Source: Frigoribacterium sp. PhB24 (GTDB lineage: Bacteria; Actinomycetota; Actinomycetes; Actinomycetales; Microbacteriaceae). From it: 64,000 nt of DNA. Location of the stretch: the NCBI RefSeq assembly GCF_003755185.1, contig NZ_RKIC01000009.1, positions 1 to 64,000 on the forward strand. Reading direction: 5' to 3'. The position numbers were made by a program, and so were the translations under genes. The notes beneath the pieces are model-generated. The model saw nothing but the letters and a program-made list of their open reading frames with translations, ran no database searches and was not told the DNA's origin. Positions 8,877 through 18,499 of this stretch are shown here, piece by piece (within the stretch, counting starts at the first letter, position 1; every line of letters starts with the position of its first letter).

Positions 8877-9791
8877 GTGACGATCGAGGAGGCGCTGGAC
8901 CGCTACCTGAGACACGTGTCGGTCGAACGTGGCCTCAGCCCGAACACGACCGCGGCGTACCGCCGCGACCTCGTCCTGTGGCGGGCACACCTGGCGGAGG
9001 CCGGACGGCGGACCCTCGACGAGGTCGTGCCCGCCGACGTGGCGACGTTCCCGGCGGCGCTCGCGACCCGCGTCGAGAAGCCGCTTGGCGCTTCCTCGGT
9101 GGCCCGGGTGCTGTCGTCGGTGCGCGGGTTCCACCGCTTCGCGCTCGAGGAGGGGCTGGTCGCGGTGGACGTGGCCGGCACCACCCGGCCGCCCAAGCTG
9201 CCGAGTCGCCTGCCCAAGGCCATCTCGGTGGCCCAGGTCGAGGCGTTGCTCGCCGCGACCGACGGCGACGAACCGACCCGCTTGCGCGACAAGGCGTTGC
9301 TCGAGCTGCTCTACGCGACGGGCGCCCGGGTGAGCGAGGCCGTGTCGCTGAACGTCGACGACGTGATCGAGGGCGACGTCGTGCGCTTGTTCGGCAAGGG
9401 GAACAAGCAACGCATCGTGCCGCTCGGCAGCTACGCCCGCCGCGCACTCGACGCGTACCTCGTGCGGGCCCGTCCGGTGTTCTCGCCGCGGGGAGAGCCG
9501 ACGCCGGCCCTGTTCCTCGGCACGCGCGGCGCCAGGGTGTCGCGCCAGAACGCATGGCTCATCATCCAGGCGGCGGCCGAACGCGCACAGCTCGGCGTCG
9601 AGGTGTCGCCGCACACGCTGCGGCACTCGTTCGCGACGCACCTGCTCGAGGGCGGGGCCGACGTCCGGGTCGTGCAAGAGCTTCTCGGGCACTCGTCCGT
9701 GGCGACGACGCAGATCTACACGTTGGTGACGGCGGACGCGTTGCGGGACGTCTACTCGACCGCGCACCCGCGAGCGCGCTGGACGTCGTGA
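8877..9791 (+). CDS. xerD: Site-specific tyrosine recombinase XerD
   Basis: The 304-residue recombinase has an N-terminal SAM-like core-binding domain (LDRYLRHVSVERGLSPNT) and a catalytic domain with all expected residues: Arg in ATGARVSE, the HTLRHSFATHLLEGG box with His and Arg, His in LGHSSVATTQ, and Tyr in IYTLV. XerD with XerC resolves chromosome dimers at dif during division. Location in the pyrG-scpAB block, rather than beside a phage or tRNA, supports the housekeeping XerD and not an integrase. Confidence 0.93.
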   Translation: MTIEEALDRYLRHVSVERGLSPNTTAAYRRDLVLWRAHLAEAGRRTLDEVVPADVATFPAALATRVEKPLGASSVARVLSSVRGFHRFALEEGLVAVDVAGTTRPPKLPSRLPKAISVAQVEALLAATDGDEPTRLRDKALLELLYATGARVSEAVSLNVDDVIEGDVVRLFGKGNKQRIVPLGSYARRALDAYLVRARPVFSPRGEPTPALFLGTRGARVSRQNAWLIIQAAAERAQLGVEVSPHTLRHSFATHLLEGGADVRVVQELLGHSSVATTQIYTLVTADALRDVYSTAHPRARWTS

Positions 9792-9895
9792 TCGCACACC
9801 GACCCGGCGCTGACCAGGCAAAACCCTCAAGCAAGGCATGAGGCTTCCTGGTGACGGGCCGGGCGCGGCAGCCCGTCGGCGTCGGGGGTCGCCGG

Positions 9896-9901
9896 TACTC
9901 T
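9896..9901 (+). promoter_or_regulatory. -10 element of parA-like gene
   Basis: TACTCT lies 7 bases before the GTG at 9909, again without a ribosome binding site. A leaderless start is likely for the parA-scpAB-rluB-tyrA-cmk run. Confidence 0.45.
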
Positions 9902-9908
9902 CGTACCC

Positions 9909-10808
9909 GTGAGCACCAAGCCGACCTCGAGCACCCCCGCCCTCTTCGAGAGCGCTCCGGCGACCGTCCCCGCGAACGGCCCCACCGGGCGCCCGCGCAC
10001 CGAGTTCCCGACTCCCGCGCCCCTGCCGAGCCACGGCCCGGCCCGCATCATCACCCTCTGCAACCAGAAGGGCGGCGTCGGCAAGACCACGACGACGATC
10101 AACCTCGGCGCCGCGTTCGCCGAGTACGGTCGCCGCGTGCTGGCCATCGACTTCGACCCGCAGGGTGCCCTGACGGCCGGTCTCGGCGTGCAGTCGCACG
10201 ACCAGGCCACGATCTACGACCTGATGATCGGCGCCGTCAAAGACGCCCACGACGTCATCGTGCCCACCCGCGTCGAGAACCTCGACGTCATGCCGGCCAA
10301 CATCGACCTCTCCGCCGCCGAGGTCCACCTCGTCAACGAGGTCGCGCGCGAGCAGATCCTGGCGCGCATCCTGCGGCAGGTCAGCGACGAGTACGACGTC
10401 GTCCTCATCGACTGCCAGCCCTCGCTGGGCCTGCTGACCGTCAACGCCCTGACCGCCGCGCACGGCGTGCTGATCCCGCTCGAGTGCGAGTTCTTCGCAC
10501 TGCGCGGCGTCGCCCTGCTCGTCGAGACCATCGAGAAGGTGCGTGACCGGTTGAACCCGGCGATCACGCTCGACGGCATCCTGCCCACGATGTTCGACTC
10601 GCGCACCCTGCACAGCCGCGAGGTGCTCGAGCGCGTCGTCGAGGCGTTCGACGACCAGGTGCTCGAGACCGTCATCGGCCGCACCGTCAAGTTCCCCGAC
10701 GCCTCCGTCGCCGGCACCCCGATCACCAAGTTCGCCCCCGAGCACCCGGCGGCACAGGCCTACCGCCAGCTGGCCCGAGAGCTGATCGCGCGTGGTGCCG
10801 CGGCCTGA
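9909..10808 (+). CDS. ParA/Soj-family ATPase
   Basis: The 299-residue protein has a Pro/Ala-rich N-terminal tail of about 45 residues. The deviant Walker A motif KGGVGKTTTT of the ParA/MinD family follows, then DFDPQGALT (A') and VLIDCQPSLGLLTVNAL (Walker B region). It is the conserved ParA paralogue encoded with scpAB, distinct from the oriC-linked Soj that pairs with ParB; no parB lies beside it. It probably works with the SMC-ScpAB condensin, which is inference from context. Its stop overlaps the start of scpA. Confidence 0.9.
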   Translation: MSTKPTSSTPALFESAPATVPANGPTGRPRTEFPTPAPLPSHGPARIITLCNQKGGVGKTTTTINLGAAFAEYGRRVLAIDFDPQGALTAGLGVQSHDQATIYDLMIGAVKDAHDVIVPTRVENLDVMPANIDLSAAEVHLVNEVAREQILARILRQVSDEYDVVLIDCQPSLGLLTVNALTAAHGVLIPLECEFFALRGVALLVETIEKVRDRLNPAITLDGILPTMFDSRTLHSREVLERVVEAFDDQVLETVIGRTVKFPDASVAGTPITKFAPEHPAAQAYRQLARELIARGAAA

Positions 10809-11688
10809 GACGGCGACCGCCACGGTCACCGTCGCCGACGATGTCGCGGTGCGCGGGCTCGGGCCGGGTGTCGGGCGTGGTGGCGACGCCGAGGCGCCCG
10901 AGGTGTCGCCCGGCTTCGAGGTGCGGCTCGAGAACTTCAGCGGGCCGTTCGACCTGTTGCTCTCCTTGATCTCCAAGCGCGAGATGGACATCACCGAGGT
11001 CGCGCTCAGTGCCGTGACCGACGAGTTCCTATCGTTCCTCCGCCGCATCGACACGGCGGAGAACCTCGACCAGGCCAGTGAGTTCATCGTCGTCGCGGCC
11101 ACGTTGCTCGACCTCAAGGTCGCGGGGTTGCTGCCGCAGGGCGAGCTCGTCGACGCCGAGGACGTCGCGCTGCTCGAGGCCCGCGACCTGCTCTTCGCCC
11201 GGCTGCTGCAGTACCGGGCCTTCAAGCAGGCCGCCGAATGGTTCGCGCAGCACGGTGCGGCCGAGGCAGCGCGGCACGCCCGCTCGGTGCGGCTCGAGCA
11301 GAAGTACCGGGTCACGACGCCCGAGCTCGTCTGGACGCTGTCGCCCGACGACTTCGCCGCCCTCGCCACCCTGGCGCTGACACCGCGCGAGATCCCCACG
11401 GTCGGCCTCGAGCACCTGCACGCGCCCCTGGTCAGCATCCGCGAGCAAGCGGCCGTCGTCGTGTCGATGCTGCGTCGCGGGGCGGTCCTGACCTTCCGAG
11501 AGCTCGTCGCCGGCATCGACGAGAAGGGTGTCGTCGTGGCGCGCTTCCTCGCTCTGCTCGAGCTGTACCGTCACGCGTCCATCTCGTTCGAGCAGGTCGA
11601 GCCGCTCGGTGAGCTCAGCGTCCGCTGGGTGGCCGAGACCTGGACCGAAGAGAACCTGGCGGCGCTGGGGGCCGACTATGAGGGCTGA
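10792..11688 (+). CDS. scpA: Segregation and condensation protein A
   Basis: The 298-residue kleisin subunit of the SMC-ScpAB complex. After a variable 38-residue N-terminus, the conserved segment VRLENFSGPFDLLLSLISK begins, followed by the DITEVALSAVTDEFL and LDQASEFIVVAATLLDLK helices. The C-terminal winged helix (RREAVLTF-like, then FLALLELYR) binds the SMC head. The GTG at 10792 lies within parA; a second GTG directly follows and could be the real start. The scpA stop lies inside scpB. Confidence 0.92.
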   Translation: MVPRPETATATVTVADDVAVRGLGPGVGRGGDAEAPEVSPGFEVRLENFSGPFDLLLSLISKREMDITEVALSAVTDEFLSFLRRIDTAENLDQASEFIVVAATLLDLKVAGLLPQGELVDAEDVALLEARDLLFARLLQYRAFKQAAEWFAQHGAAEAARHARSVRLEQKYRVTTPELVWTLSPDDFAALATLALTPREIPTVGLEHLHAPLVSIREQAAVVVSMLRRGAVLTFRELVAGIDEKGVVVARFLALLELYRHASISFEQVEPLGELSVRWVAETWTEENLAALGADYEG

Positions 11689-12307
11689 CACGACCCGCGC
11701 CTCCTCGTCCGCCCGAGAAATCGAGAGCGAGATCGGCATGCCGTCGTCGGCCGACCCCGTCGCCGTCGCACGCCGTCTCGAGGCGCTGCTGATGGTCGCC
11801 GACGAGCCGCAGCCGCTCGTCGACCTGGCCACCGCCGTCGGCGCACCGGTCGCCGTCGTGTGGCAGGCGATCACGACGCTCGTGGCCGATTTCGACGGTG
11901 TCGACGGCACCGTCCGGCGCGGTTTCGAGCTGCGTGAAGTCGGCGGGGGCTGGCGATTCTACGTGCGGGACGAGCACGATCCGGTCGTGCGCGATTTCGT
12001 GCTGACGCAGAACCCGACGAAACTGTCCTCAGCGGCTCTCGAGACGCTGGCGGTCATCGCCTACAAGCAACCCATCACCCGCAGCAGCATCGCCCAGATC
12101 CGGGCGGTCAACGTCGACTCGGTCGTCCGTACGCTGCTGGGTCGCGGCCTGATCACGGAGTCGTCCACCGATCCCGAGACAGGCGCCATCAACTACGAAA
12201 CGACAGGCCTCCTCTTGACCCATCTCGGCATCAACTCGCTCGATGAGCTTCCGCTCATCTCGCCCCTGCTCTCGGACGGCCAGGGGGGTTTCGACGATGT
12301 CGCGTAG
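11678..12307 (+). CDS. scpB: Segregation and condensation protein B
   Basis: The 209-residue protein has two winged-helix domains typical of ScpB: ARRLEALLMVADEPQPLVDLA near residue 30, and LSSAALETLAVIAYKQPITRS with IRAVNVDSVVRTLLGRGLI in the second. The ATG at 11678 overlaps scpA by 11 bases. The first 25 residues are a non-conserved tail that contains a dispersed-motif copy (11695-11705) read as TRASSS, so this tail was probably lengthened by the repeat. Confidence 0.92.
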   Translation: MRADTTRASSSAREIESEIGMPSSADPVAVARRLEALLMVADEPQPLVDLATAVGAPVAVVWQAITTLVADFDGVDGTVRRGFELREVGGGWRFYVRDEHDPVVRDFVLTQNPTKLSSAALETLAVIAYKQPITRSSIAQIRAVNVDSVVRTLLGRGLITESSTDPETGAINYETTGLLLTHLGINSLDELPLISPLLSDGQGGFDDVA

Positions 12308-14471
12308 TCAGTTCTCCTCCGACGACTCCGAGCTGGCCTCGGGCGAGCGCCTGCAGAAGGTCATGGCGGCGGCCGGAGTCGCCTCGCGCCGCGTGAGCGA
12401 AGACATGATCGCCGCCGGTCGCGTCACGGTCAACGGCAAGGTGGTCACCGAGCCCGGCCGTCGCATCGACCCGACGAAGGACAAGATCGTCGTCGACGGC
12501 AGCGCCGTGCAGCTCGACGCCACGCGTCGCTACGTCATGCTGAACAAGCCGGTGGGCATCGTCAGCACCCTGAGCGACGAGAACGGTCGTCCCGACCTGC
12601 GTCAGTTCACCGAGCAGTACGAAGAGCGCCTCTTCAACGTCGGTCGCCTCGACGTCGAGACGAGCGGTCTGTTGGTGCTGACCAACGACGGCGAGCTCGC
12701 GCACGTGCTCGCGCACCCGTCGTTCGGCGTCACCAAGACGTACATCGCCAAGGTCAAGGGCGTCGTCACGCCCGCGGTGCTCAACGAGCTCATGACCGGC
12801 GTCGAGCTCGACGACGGCCCGATCGCGGCCGACAAGGCGACGCTGGTCGCCGGGGGCGCGGGTCTGTCGCGTTCGTCCGACTCGTCGCTGATCGAGATCA
12901 CGCTGCATTCGGGTCGCAACCGCATCGTCCGTCGCATGCTCGAAGCCGTCGGCCACCCGGTCATCGACCTCGTGCGCCGCTCGTTCGGCCCGCTGCACCT
13001 CGGTACGCTCAAGGTCGGCCACATGCGGTCGCTGACCAAGGTCGAGCTCGGGGCGATCCTCACCATCTCGCGCGACGCCACGTCGGACTCGACGGTCGAC
13101 GCCGCCCCGATCACCGAGAGCCCCGACGCCCCCGTCGACGAGGCCGACGTGGTCGAGCTGGCCCTCGCCGACGACGAGGTCGAGAAGGACTACTACGACG
13201 AGGACGACGACGAGTACGACCCCGCGACCGACGCCCGGGCCGAACGGCGCCGCGCCGCCGCCCGCGACCAGGCCGAGTCGACCTCGCGCCGTGCGCAGGT
13301 GCGCCGAGAGCAGGAGGCGCGGCGCGGGCAACGCGACGAGCGTCCGACCCGGGGCGGGTACCAGGGCAACCGGCACGACGGACGCTCCGGCGACGAGCGC
13401 CCGGTGCGCGGGTACCAGGGCAACAACGACGACGGCCGTGGGCGCGAGGGGCGCCCGGCTCGCACGGGCTACCACGGGAGCGACGAGCGTCCGGCTCGCG
13501 GTGGCTACCAGGGGCGCAACGACGACGACCGGGGTGGGTCGCGTGGCGGCTACCAGGGCCGGAACGACGACGGCCGGGGACGCGACGAGCGTCCGGCCCG
13601 TGGCGGCTACCAGGGTCGTGACGACCGGGGCGGTTCGCGTCCCGGCTACCAGGGCCGAGACGACCGCGGCGGTTCGCGTGGCGGCTACCAGGGTCGTGAC
13701 GACCGGGGCGGTTCGCGTGCCGGCTACCAGGGGCGCAACGACGACGGGCGTGGTCGCGACGATCGCGGCGGCTTCGTGTCGCGCGACGACCGTGGCTCGC
13801 GCGGCGGGTTCGTCTCGCGCGACGACCGCGCACCGCGGGGCGGCGGCGACCGTCCGTTGACCCCGGGCGAAGAGCGAGCGGCGGGTTACCCCAACCGCGA
13901 CGTCAACCGCGACCCGCGCACGGGACGTCCCTCGGGCATCCGTGCCGGCGGCAAGGCCACCAACCGCGGGTGGGTCGACCGCAGCGCGGCCGAGCGTGGC
14001 GAGGACGAACGAGGTGGTCGTGACGACCGCCGTTCCGATGGCGGCGGCTACCAGGGCGGGCGCGACTCGCGCGATGACCGCGGTGGTTCGCGTGGCGGGT
14101 ACCAGGGCCGTGACGACCGTGGTGCGTCGCGTGGCGGCTATCAGGGCCGAGAGCAGCGCGACGACCGTGGAGACCGTGGCGACTCGCGCGGCGGCTACCA
14201 AGGCCGTGACGAACGGGGTGGCTCGCGCGGTGCCGGCTACCAGGGTCGCGACGATCGCACAGGACGCGACGGCTCGCGCGGCGGTGGCTACCAAGGCCGC
14301 GAGCAGCGTGACGACCGCGGCGGTTCGCGCGGCGGACCCGCCCGTGGCCCGCGTGACGACCGTGGTGGGCGTGACGACCGTGGCGGGCGTGACGACCGTG
14401 GTGGCGACCGTCCCTACCGTGGCCGACCCGACGCCGGGGGACGTGGTCCCCGAGGGGGCGGGCGGTCGTGA
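12297..14471 (+). CDS. rluB: RluB/RsuA-type pseudouridine synthase with long RG-rich tail
   Basis: The 724-residue protein begins with an S4 RNA-binding domain (ERLQKVMAAAGVASRRVSEDM). A pseudouridine synthase domain follows, with the catalytic motif GRLDVETSGLLVLTNDG and HSGRNRIVRRML near residue 205. A normal RluB is about 250 residues. From about residue 270 an acidic linker leads into roughly 370 residues of degenerate GGYQGRDDRGGSR-type repeats (about 13330-14460). Such Arg/Gly/Asp/Tyr-rich tails are intrinsically disordered and often bind RNA or ribosomes. The start overlaps scpB. A dispersed-motif copy (13312) sits at the junction of the linker and the repeats. Confidence 0.9.
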   Translation: MSRSQFSSDDSELASGERLQKVMAAAGVASRRVSEDMIAAGRVTVNGKVVTEPGRRIDPTKDKIVVDGSAVQLDATRRYVMLNKPVGIVSTLSDENGRPDLRQFTEQYEERLFNVGRLDVETSGLLVLTNDGELAHVLAHPSFGVTKTYIAKVKGVVTPAVLNELMTGVELDDGPIAADKATLVAGGAGLSRSSDSSLIEITLHSGRNRIVRRMLEAVGHPVIDLVRRSFGPLHLGTLKVGHMRSLTKVELGAILTISRDATSDSTVDAAPITESPDAPVDEADVVELALADDEVEKDYYDEDDDEYDPATDARAERRRAAARDQAESTSRRAQVRREQEARRGQRDERPTRGGYQGNRHDGRSGDERPVRGYQGNNDDGRGREGRPARTGYHGSDERPARGGYQGRNDDDRGGSRGGYQGRNDDGRGRDERPARGGYQGRDDRGGSRPGYQGRDDRGGSRGGYQGRDDRGGSRAGYQGRNDDGRGRDDRGGFVSRDDRGSRGGFVSRDDRAPRGGGDRPLTPGEERAAGYPNRDVNRDPRTGRPSGIRAGGKATNRGWVDRSAAERGEDERGGRDDRRSDGGGYQGGRDSRDDRGGSRGGYQGRDDRGASRGGYQGREQRDDRGDRGDSRGGYQGRDERGGSRGAGYQGRDDRTGRDGSRGGGYQGREQRDDRGGSRGGPARGPRDDRGGRDDRGGRDDRGGDRPYRGRPDAGGRGPRGGGRS
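13330..14460 (+). repeat. Degenerate tandem repeats coding the RGG/YQG tail of RluB
   Basis: The DNA repeats a unit of about 39-45 bp coding GGYQGRDDRGGSR variants more than 15 times, with interruptions around 13860-14020. The repeats are in frame throughout with no stop codon, so they are maintained as protein. Confidence 0.85.
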
Positions 14472-15694
14472 CCGACGCGCACCGCGCCTCCTCGTCCGTC
14501 GACTCGACCACCCCTGACGCCTCGACCGCCGACACGTCGACGATCGACGCGCTGACGTCCGACGCGCTGACGTCCGACGCGCTGACGTCCGACGCGTTGG
14601 CCGCCGGCAGCCGCCGGCTCGCGGGCCAGGTGCGCATCGTCGGTTCGGGTCTGCTCGGTGCCAGCATCGGTCTGCGCCTGCGTCAGCACGGCGTCGACGT
14701 CATCCTCGACGACGTCTCGCCGGCTGCCCGCAGCCTCGCCATGGACTACGGCGCCGGGCGGCCACCGGCCGACGACGACGACCCCGTGCTCGTCGTCGTC
14801 GCCGTACCGCCCGACGTCACCAGCGACATCGTCGCCCGCGAGCTCGACGCCTGGCCCGCGGCCCTCGTGACCGACGTGGCGTCGGTCAAGGTGGCTCCGC
14901 TCGCAGAGCTGCGGGCCCGCGGAGCCGACGTGTCGCGGTACATCGGCTCACACCCGATGGCCGGCCGCGAACGCGGGGGAGCCGTCTCGGCCCGTGCCGA
15001 CCTCTTCGTCGGCCGCCCCTGGGTCATCGCCGGGCACGACGACATCACGTACCGACGGGCCGCAGCCGTCGAAGACCTCGCACTCGACCTCGGGGCGACC
15101 CCGATCGAGATGACGCCGGAAGAGCACGACACCGGCGTCGCCCTCGTCAGCCACGTGCCGCAGGTCATCGCCTCGCTGATGGCGACGAGGTTGCGCGACG
15201 CTCCGGACGCCTCGCTCGGTCTCGCCGGTCAGGGCGTCCGAGACGTGACGCGCATCGCGAGCAGCGACCCGGTGCTCTGGACGCAGATCCTCGGGGCAAA
15301 CGCCTCGCGGGTGGTCGCCGTCCTGCGCGAGCTCCGCGCCGACCTCGACCTGGTCGTCGACGCCCTCGAGGCCCCCGACGCCCCGGGCAGTCGTCGCACC
15401 GTCGCCGAGAGCATCGGCGCGGGCAACACCGGTGTGGCCCGCCTGCCCGGAAAGCACGGGCAACAGACCCAGTTCAGCTCGGTGATCGTCATGGTCGACG
15501 ACACCCCGGGGCAGCTGGCCCGCCTGCTCACCGAGATCGGTGAGATCGGCGTCAACCTGGAAGACCTGCGGCTCGAGCATTCGCCGGGCGCGCAGGTAGG
15601 ACTCGCGGAGGTATCGATCGTGCCCGAACAAGAAGACCGACTCGTGACCGAGCTCGCCGCCCGGGGCTGGACCGTCGCAGGGGCGTTCGCATGA
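14468..15694 (+). CDS. tyrA: Prephenate dehydrogenase
   Basis: The 408-residue enzyme converts prephenate to 4-hydroxyphenylpyruvate for tyrosine synthesis. A Rossmann motif ([15 protein letters not shown]) begins near residue 58. The catalytic segment [11 protein letters not shown] contains the active-site His, and a C-terminal ACT-like domain ([16 protein letters not shown]) would sense an amino acid. The first 50 residues are not conserved. They include a dispersed-motif copy (HRASSS, 14482) and three perfect 15-bp repeats coding DALTS. The GTG start overlaps the rluB stop. Confidence 0.9.
   Translation: MTDAHRASSSVDSTTPDASTADTSTIDALTSDALTSDALTSDALAAGSRRLAGQVRIVGSGLLGASIGLRLRQHGVDVILDDVSPAARSLAMDYGAGRPPADDDDPVLVVVAVPPDVTSDIVARELDAWPAALVTDVASVKVAPLAELRARGADVSRYIGSHPMAGRERGGAVSARADLFVGRPWVIAGHDDITYRRAAAVEDLALDLGATPIEMTPEEHDTGVALVSHVPQVIASLMATRLRDAPDASLGLAGQGVRDVTRIASSDPVLWTQILGANASRVVAVLRELRADLDLVVDALEAPDAPGSRRTVAESIGAGNTGVARLPGKHGQQTQFSSVIVMVDDTPGQLARLLTEIGEIGVNLEDLRLEHSPGAQVGLAEVSIVPEQEDRLVTELAARGWTVAGAFA
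14546..14590 (+). repeat. Three 15-bp tandem repeats in tyrA N-terminus
   Basis: GACGCGCTGACGTCC is repeated three times exactly, followed by a partial fourth unit. It codes DALTS repeats in a non-conserved tail and is likely prone to slippage in multiples of five codons. Confidence 0.9.
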
Positions 15695-16506
15695 GCGCCG
15701 GCCCGGACGTGACCGGCTCCCTCGGGTCGGCCGACGTCGACCCCGAGCGTTCACCGGGAGAGCACGGCGTCGGCGGTCCCGCCGGCGAGGCCCACGTCGA
15801 GGAGTTGCGCGCCGAGACGGCCGACGCCGTGCACCGCCACGTCGTGGTGGCCGTCGACGGACCGGCCGGGAGCGGCAAGTCCAGCGTCAGCCGCGCCTCC
15901 GCGGCCTCGCTCGGCTTCGACTACCAAGACACCGGGGCGGCCTACCGGGCCTTCGCGCTGCACACTCTGGACGGCGGAGTCGACCTCGAGGACGCGGAGG
16001 CGATCATCGCGGCCTTGCCGACGTTCCACTACGCGATCGGGATCGACCCGGCCCGCGCCTCCTCGGTGACCGTGGGTGGTCGCGACGTGACCGACGAGAT
16101 CCGGACGCCGCGCGTGACGACCGCCGTCAGCCACGTGGCCAAGGTGCCCGAGGTCCGCCGGTTCATGGTCGACCTGTTCCGACGCATCATCGCGTCGACC
16201 GACAAGCCGGGCATCGTCACCGAAGGGCGCGACATCACGACCGTCGTCGCACCGGATGCCCAGGTCAGAATCCTGTTGACCGCGAGCGAAGCCGCTAGAA
16301 TGGCCAGGCGTTCGGCCGAGGTGACCGGGCAGAGTGCCGAAGAGACAGCTCGGCAGCTCTCGACCCGCGACCGGCTCGACAGCAAGGTCGTCGACTTCAT
16401 GACCGCCGCACCCGGCGTCTCCACCGTCGACTCCACCCAACTCGACTTCGACCAGACCGTGCAGGCCGTGGTCGAGCTCGTGCGAGCGAGCACCCCCATT
16501 TCTTAA
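15691..16506 (+). CDS. cmk: Cytidylate kinase
   Basis: The 271-residue enzyme phosphorylates CMP and dCMP. After a 45-residue variable N-terminus, the P-loop [14 protein letters not shown] appears, then [13 protein letters not shown] (CMP binding), [11 protein letters not shown] and a C-terminal RLDS-containing LID region. Residues around [20 protein letters not shown] form the NMP-binding domain, where a dispersed-motif copy (16053) encodes ARASS. The ATG overlaps the tyrA stop, and der follows after 10 bases. Confidence 0.92.
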   Translation: MSAGPDVTGSLGSADVDPERSPGEHGVGGPAGEAHVEELRAETADAVHRHVVVAVDGPAGSGKSSVSRASAASLGFDYQDTGAAYRAFALHTLDGGVDLEDAEAIIAALPTFHYAIGIDPARASSVTVGGRDVTDEIRTPRVTTAVSHVAKVPEVRRFMVDLFRRIIASTDKPGIVTEGRDITTVVAPDAQVRILLTASEAARMARRSAEVTGQSAEETARQLSTRDRLDSKVVDFMTAAPGVSTVDSTQLDFDQTVQAVVELVRASTPIS

Positions 16507-16516
16507 GGAAGCCCCC

Positions 16517-18025
16517 ATGGCAGACGACGACAAGTACCCCGAGCTCGACGAGCAGATGGTCGACCGCATCCAGACGATGCCCGACGAGGACGCCGACCAG
16601 CGGGCCAGGGCCCTGCGAGCCGGCCTGACCGACTACGACCTCGACGAGGGCGACATCGACGTCCTCGAGGGCGCCGAGTGGGACCCTGACGCGTTGACCT
16701 ACGCCCCGGCCCTGCCGGTGCTGGCCATCGTCGGTCGACCGAACGTCGGCAAGAGCGCCATGGTCAACCGCATCCTCGGGAGGCGCGAGGCCGTCGTCGA
16801 GGACAAGCCCGGCGTCACGCGCGACCGCGTCTCGTACAAGGCCGAGTGGGGTGGACGCCGCTTCACCCTCGTCGACACCGGCGGGTGGGAGCCCGACGCG
16901 ATCGGCATCGACCGCTCGGTGGCCATGCAGGCCGAGATCGCGGTCGACCTGGCGGACGCCGTGCTGTTCGTGGTCGACGTGAACGTCGGGGCGACCGCCA
17001 CCGACGAGGCCGTCGTGCGCATGCTGCGCGCCTCGCACAAGCCGGTCATCCTCGTCGCGAACAAGAGCGACGACGCCCGCAAAGACCTCGAGGCCGCGTC
17101 GCTGTGGTCGCTGGGGCTGGGCGAGCCGTTCCCCGCGTCGGCACTGCACGGTCGCAACGTCGCCGACCTGCTCGACCTCTGCATGACCAAGCTGCCCGCG
17201 GTCTCGACCGTGGCCAAGCAAGAGATCGGCGGCCCCCGTCGCGTCGCGATCCTCGGCCGGCCGAACGTCGGCAAGAGCTCGCTGCTCAACAAGGCCGCGG
17301 GCGAAGAGCGCGTCGTCGTCAACGAGTTGGCCGGCACGACCCGCGACCCCGTCGACGAGCAGGTCGAGATCGCCGGACGCGTGTGGACCTTCGTCGACAC
17401 CGCCGGCATCCGCAAGCGCGTCCACCTGCAGCAGGGCGCCGACTTCTACGCGTCGCTGCGCACCTCGGCGGCGCTCGAGAAGGCCGAGGTCGCCGTCGTC
17501 GTGATCGACGTCACCGAGCAGATCTCGACGCAGGACCTCCGCATCATCGACCTGGTGCTCGAGTCGGGGCGCGCTCTCGTCCTCGCGTTCAACAAGTGGG
17601 ACCTGCTGGACGACGACCGTCGTCGCTACCTCGAGCGCGAGATCGAGCAAGACCTCGACCACGTGTCGTGGGCGCCGCGGGTCAACATCTCTGCCCGCAC
17701 GGGTCGTCACCTCGAGAAGCTCGTGCCCGCCCTCGAGCTCGCCCTCGAGTCGTGGGACACCCGCATCCCGACCGGCAAGTTCAACGCCCTGCTGGCCGAG
17801 CTCGTCGCCGAGCACCCGCACCCCCTCCGGTCGGGCAAGCAGCCGCGCATCCTGTTCGGCACCCAGGCCGCGAACCGCCCGCCGACCTTCGTGCTCTTCA
17901 CGACCGGATTCCTCGACCCGCAGTACCGCCGCTTCATCACGCGTCGTCTGCGCGAGATCTTCGGTTTCGAGGGCACACCGATCACCGTCAACATGCGCGT
18001 GCGCGAGAAGCGCAAACGCCCGTAG
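16517..18025 (+). CDS. der: Ribosome-assembly GTPase Der (EngA)
   Basis: The 502-residue protein has two tandem G domains, each with GRPNVGKS as G1, DTGGWE or DTAGIRK as G3, and NKSDD or NKWD as G4, followed by a C-terminal KH-like domain. Der acts in 50S subunit maturation. About 60 residues precede the first G domain, as is common in actinobacteria. The ATG is preceded by AAGGAAG. The cmk-der pairing is conserved. Confidence 0.96.
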   Translation: MADDDKYPELDEQMVDRIQTMPDEDADQRARALRAGLTDYDLDEGDIDVLEGAEWDPDALTYAPALPVLAIVGRPNVGKSAMVNRILGRREAVVEDKPGVTRDRVSYKAEWGGRRFTLVDTGGWEPDAIGIDRSVAMQAEIAVDLADAVLFVVDVNVGATATDEAVVRMLRASHKPVILVANKSDDARKDLEAASLWSLGLGEPFPASALHGRNVADLLDLCMTKLPAVSTVAKQEIGGPRRVAILGRPNVGKSSLLNKAAGEERVVVNELAGTTRDPVDEQVEIAGRVWTFVDTAGIRKRVHLQQGADFYASLRTSAALEKAEVAVVVIDVTEQISTQDLRIIDLVLESGRALVLAFNKWDLLDDDRRRYLEREIEQDLDHVSWAPRVNISARTGRHLEKLVPALELALESWDTRIPTGKFNALLAELVAEHPHPLRSGKQPRILFGTQAANRPPTFVLFTTGFLDPQYRRFITRRLREIFGFEGTPITVNMRVREKRKRP

Positions 18026-18086
18026 TACGCCTCCCCGTGCCCGTCCGTCGACGGGTCGGCACCGCTCGCAGGTTCGCCTGTGGACC

Positions 18087-18124
18087 GAACGCCCGGTTGT
18101 GGATCGTTTCCACACCGGGCGTTC
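18087..18124 (+). terminator. Hairpin downstream of der
   Basis: Arms GAACGCCCGG and CCGGGCGTTC are perfect 10-bp complements, with further pairing inside (TTGTGG / CCACA). There is no U tract, but this is the end of the long + strand housekeeping run, so a terminator is the likely role. Confidence 0.65.
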
Positions 18125-18132
18125 TGCATTGC

Positions 18133-18138
18133 TAGGGT
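18133..18138 (+). promoter_or_regulatory. -10 element before the WXG100-like gene
   Basis: TAGGGT follows the terminator hairpin and lies about 50 bp before the GTG at 18191, giving a short leader with a good ribosome binding site. Confidence 0.4.
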
Positions 18139-18190
18139 GGCTCTCATCGAACGCGATATGTGAATGTCGCATGACGGAGGGCGTGGGTGC

Positions 18191-18499
18191 GTGGCAGATC
18201 TGACGGTGGATGAACGGACGCTGACATCGGTGGCCTGGCGGGTGTCGTCGGCGGCGGTGGCGGCCGAGGTGTCGACGACGCTGATGGCCGGGTCCGAGGC
18301 CGACGTCGGCTCACCGGGCGTGGCGGGCGCGCTCGACGAGGTCACCGGGCAGCTGGTGCGGCGGGCCGGGCTGGCCGTCGAAGCGATCCAGGCGGTCGGG
18401 GACTTCCCGACGACGTTCGTACGTGAGTTCGAGCAGGTCGAGTCTCGGCTCGCCGCCGGCGTGCCGGTGGACGACCTGGCCGGGGTGGGGGCGAAGTGA
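18191..18499 (+). CDS. WXG100/ESAT-6-like small helical protein
   Basis: A 102-residue protein, almost entirely helical by composition, with no cysteines and no signal peptide. Length, helical pattern and position before a large protein with an Esx-like N-terminus suggest the WXG100 superfamily, but a clear W-x-G hinge is not seen (its only tryptophan is in VAWRVSS). The GTG at 18191 is favoured because GGAGGG lies 9 bases upstream; an ATG at 18164 in the same frame has none. It overlaps the next gene by four bases (GTGA). Confidence in the family is moderate. Confidence 0.6.
   Translation: MADLTVDERTLTSVAWRVSSAAVAAEVSTTLMAGSEADVGSPGVAGALDEVTGQLVRRAGLAVEAIQAVGDFPTTFVREFEQVESRLAAGVPVDDLAGVGAK

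Noticed and set aside
8877-9791. XerD as a phage or island integrase
   Set aside because: It lies in the conserved pyrG-scpAB block with normal base composition and no tRNA or att repeat nearby.
13330-14460. CRISPR-like array in the RluB gene
   Set aside because: The units are degenerate, in frame and without spacers. They are coding repeats. No CRISPR array or cas gene was seen anywhere in the window.
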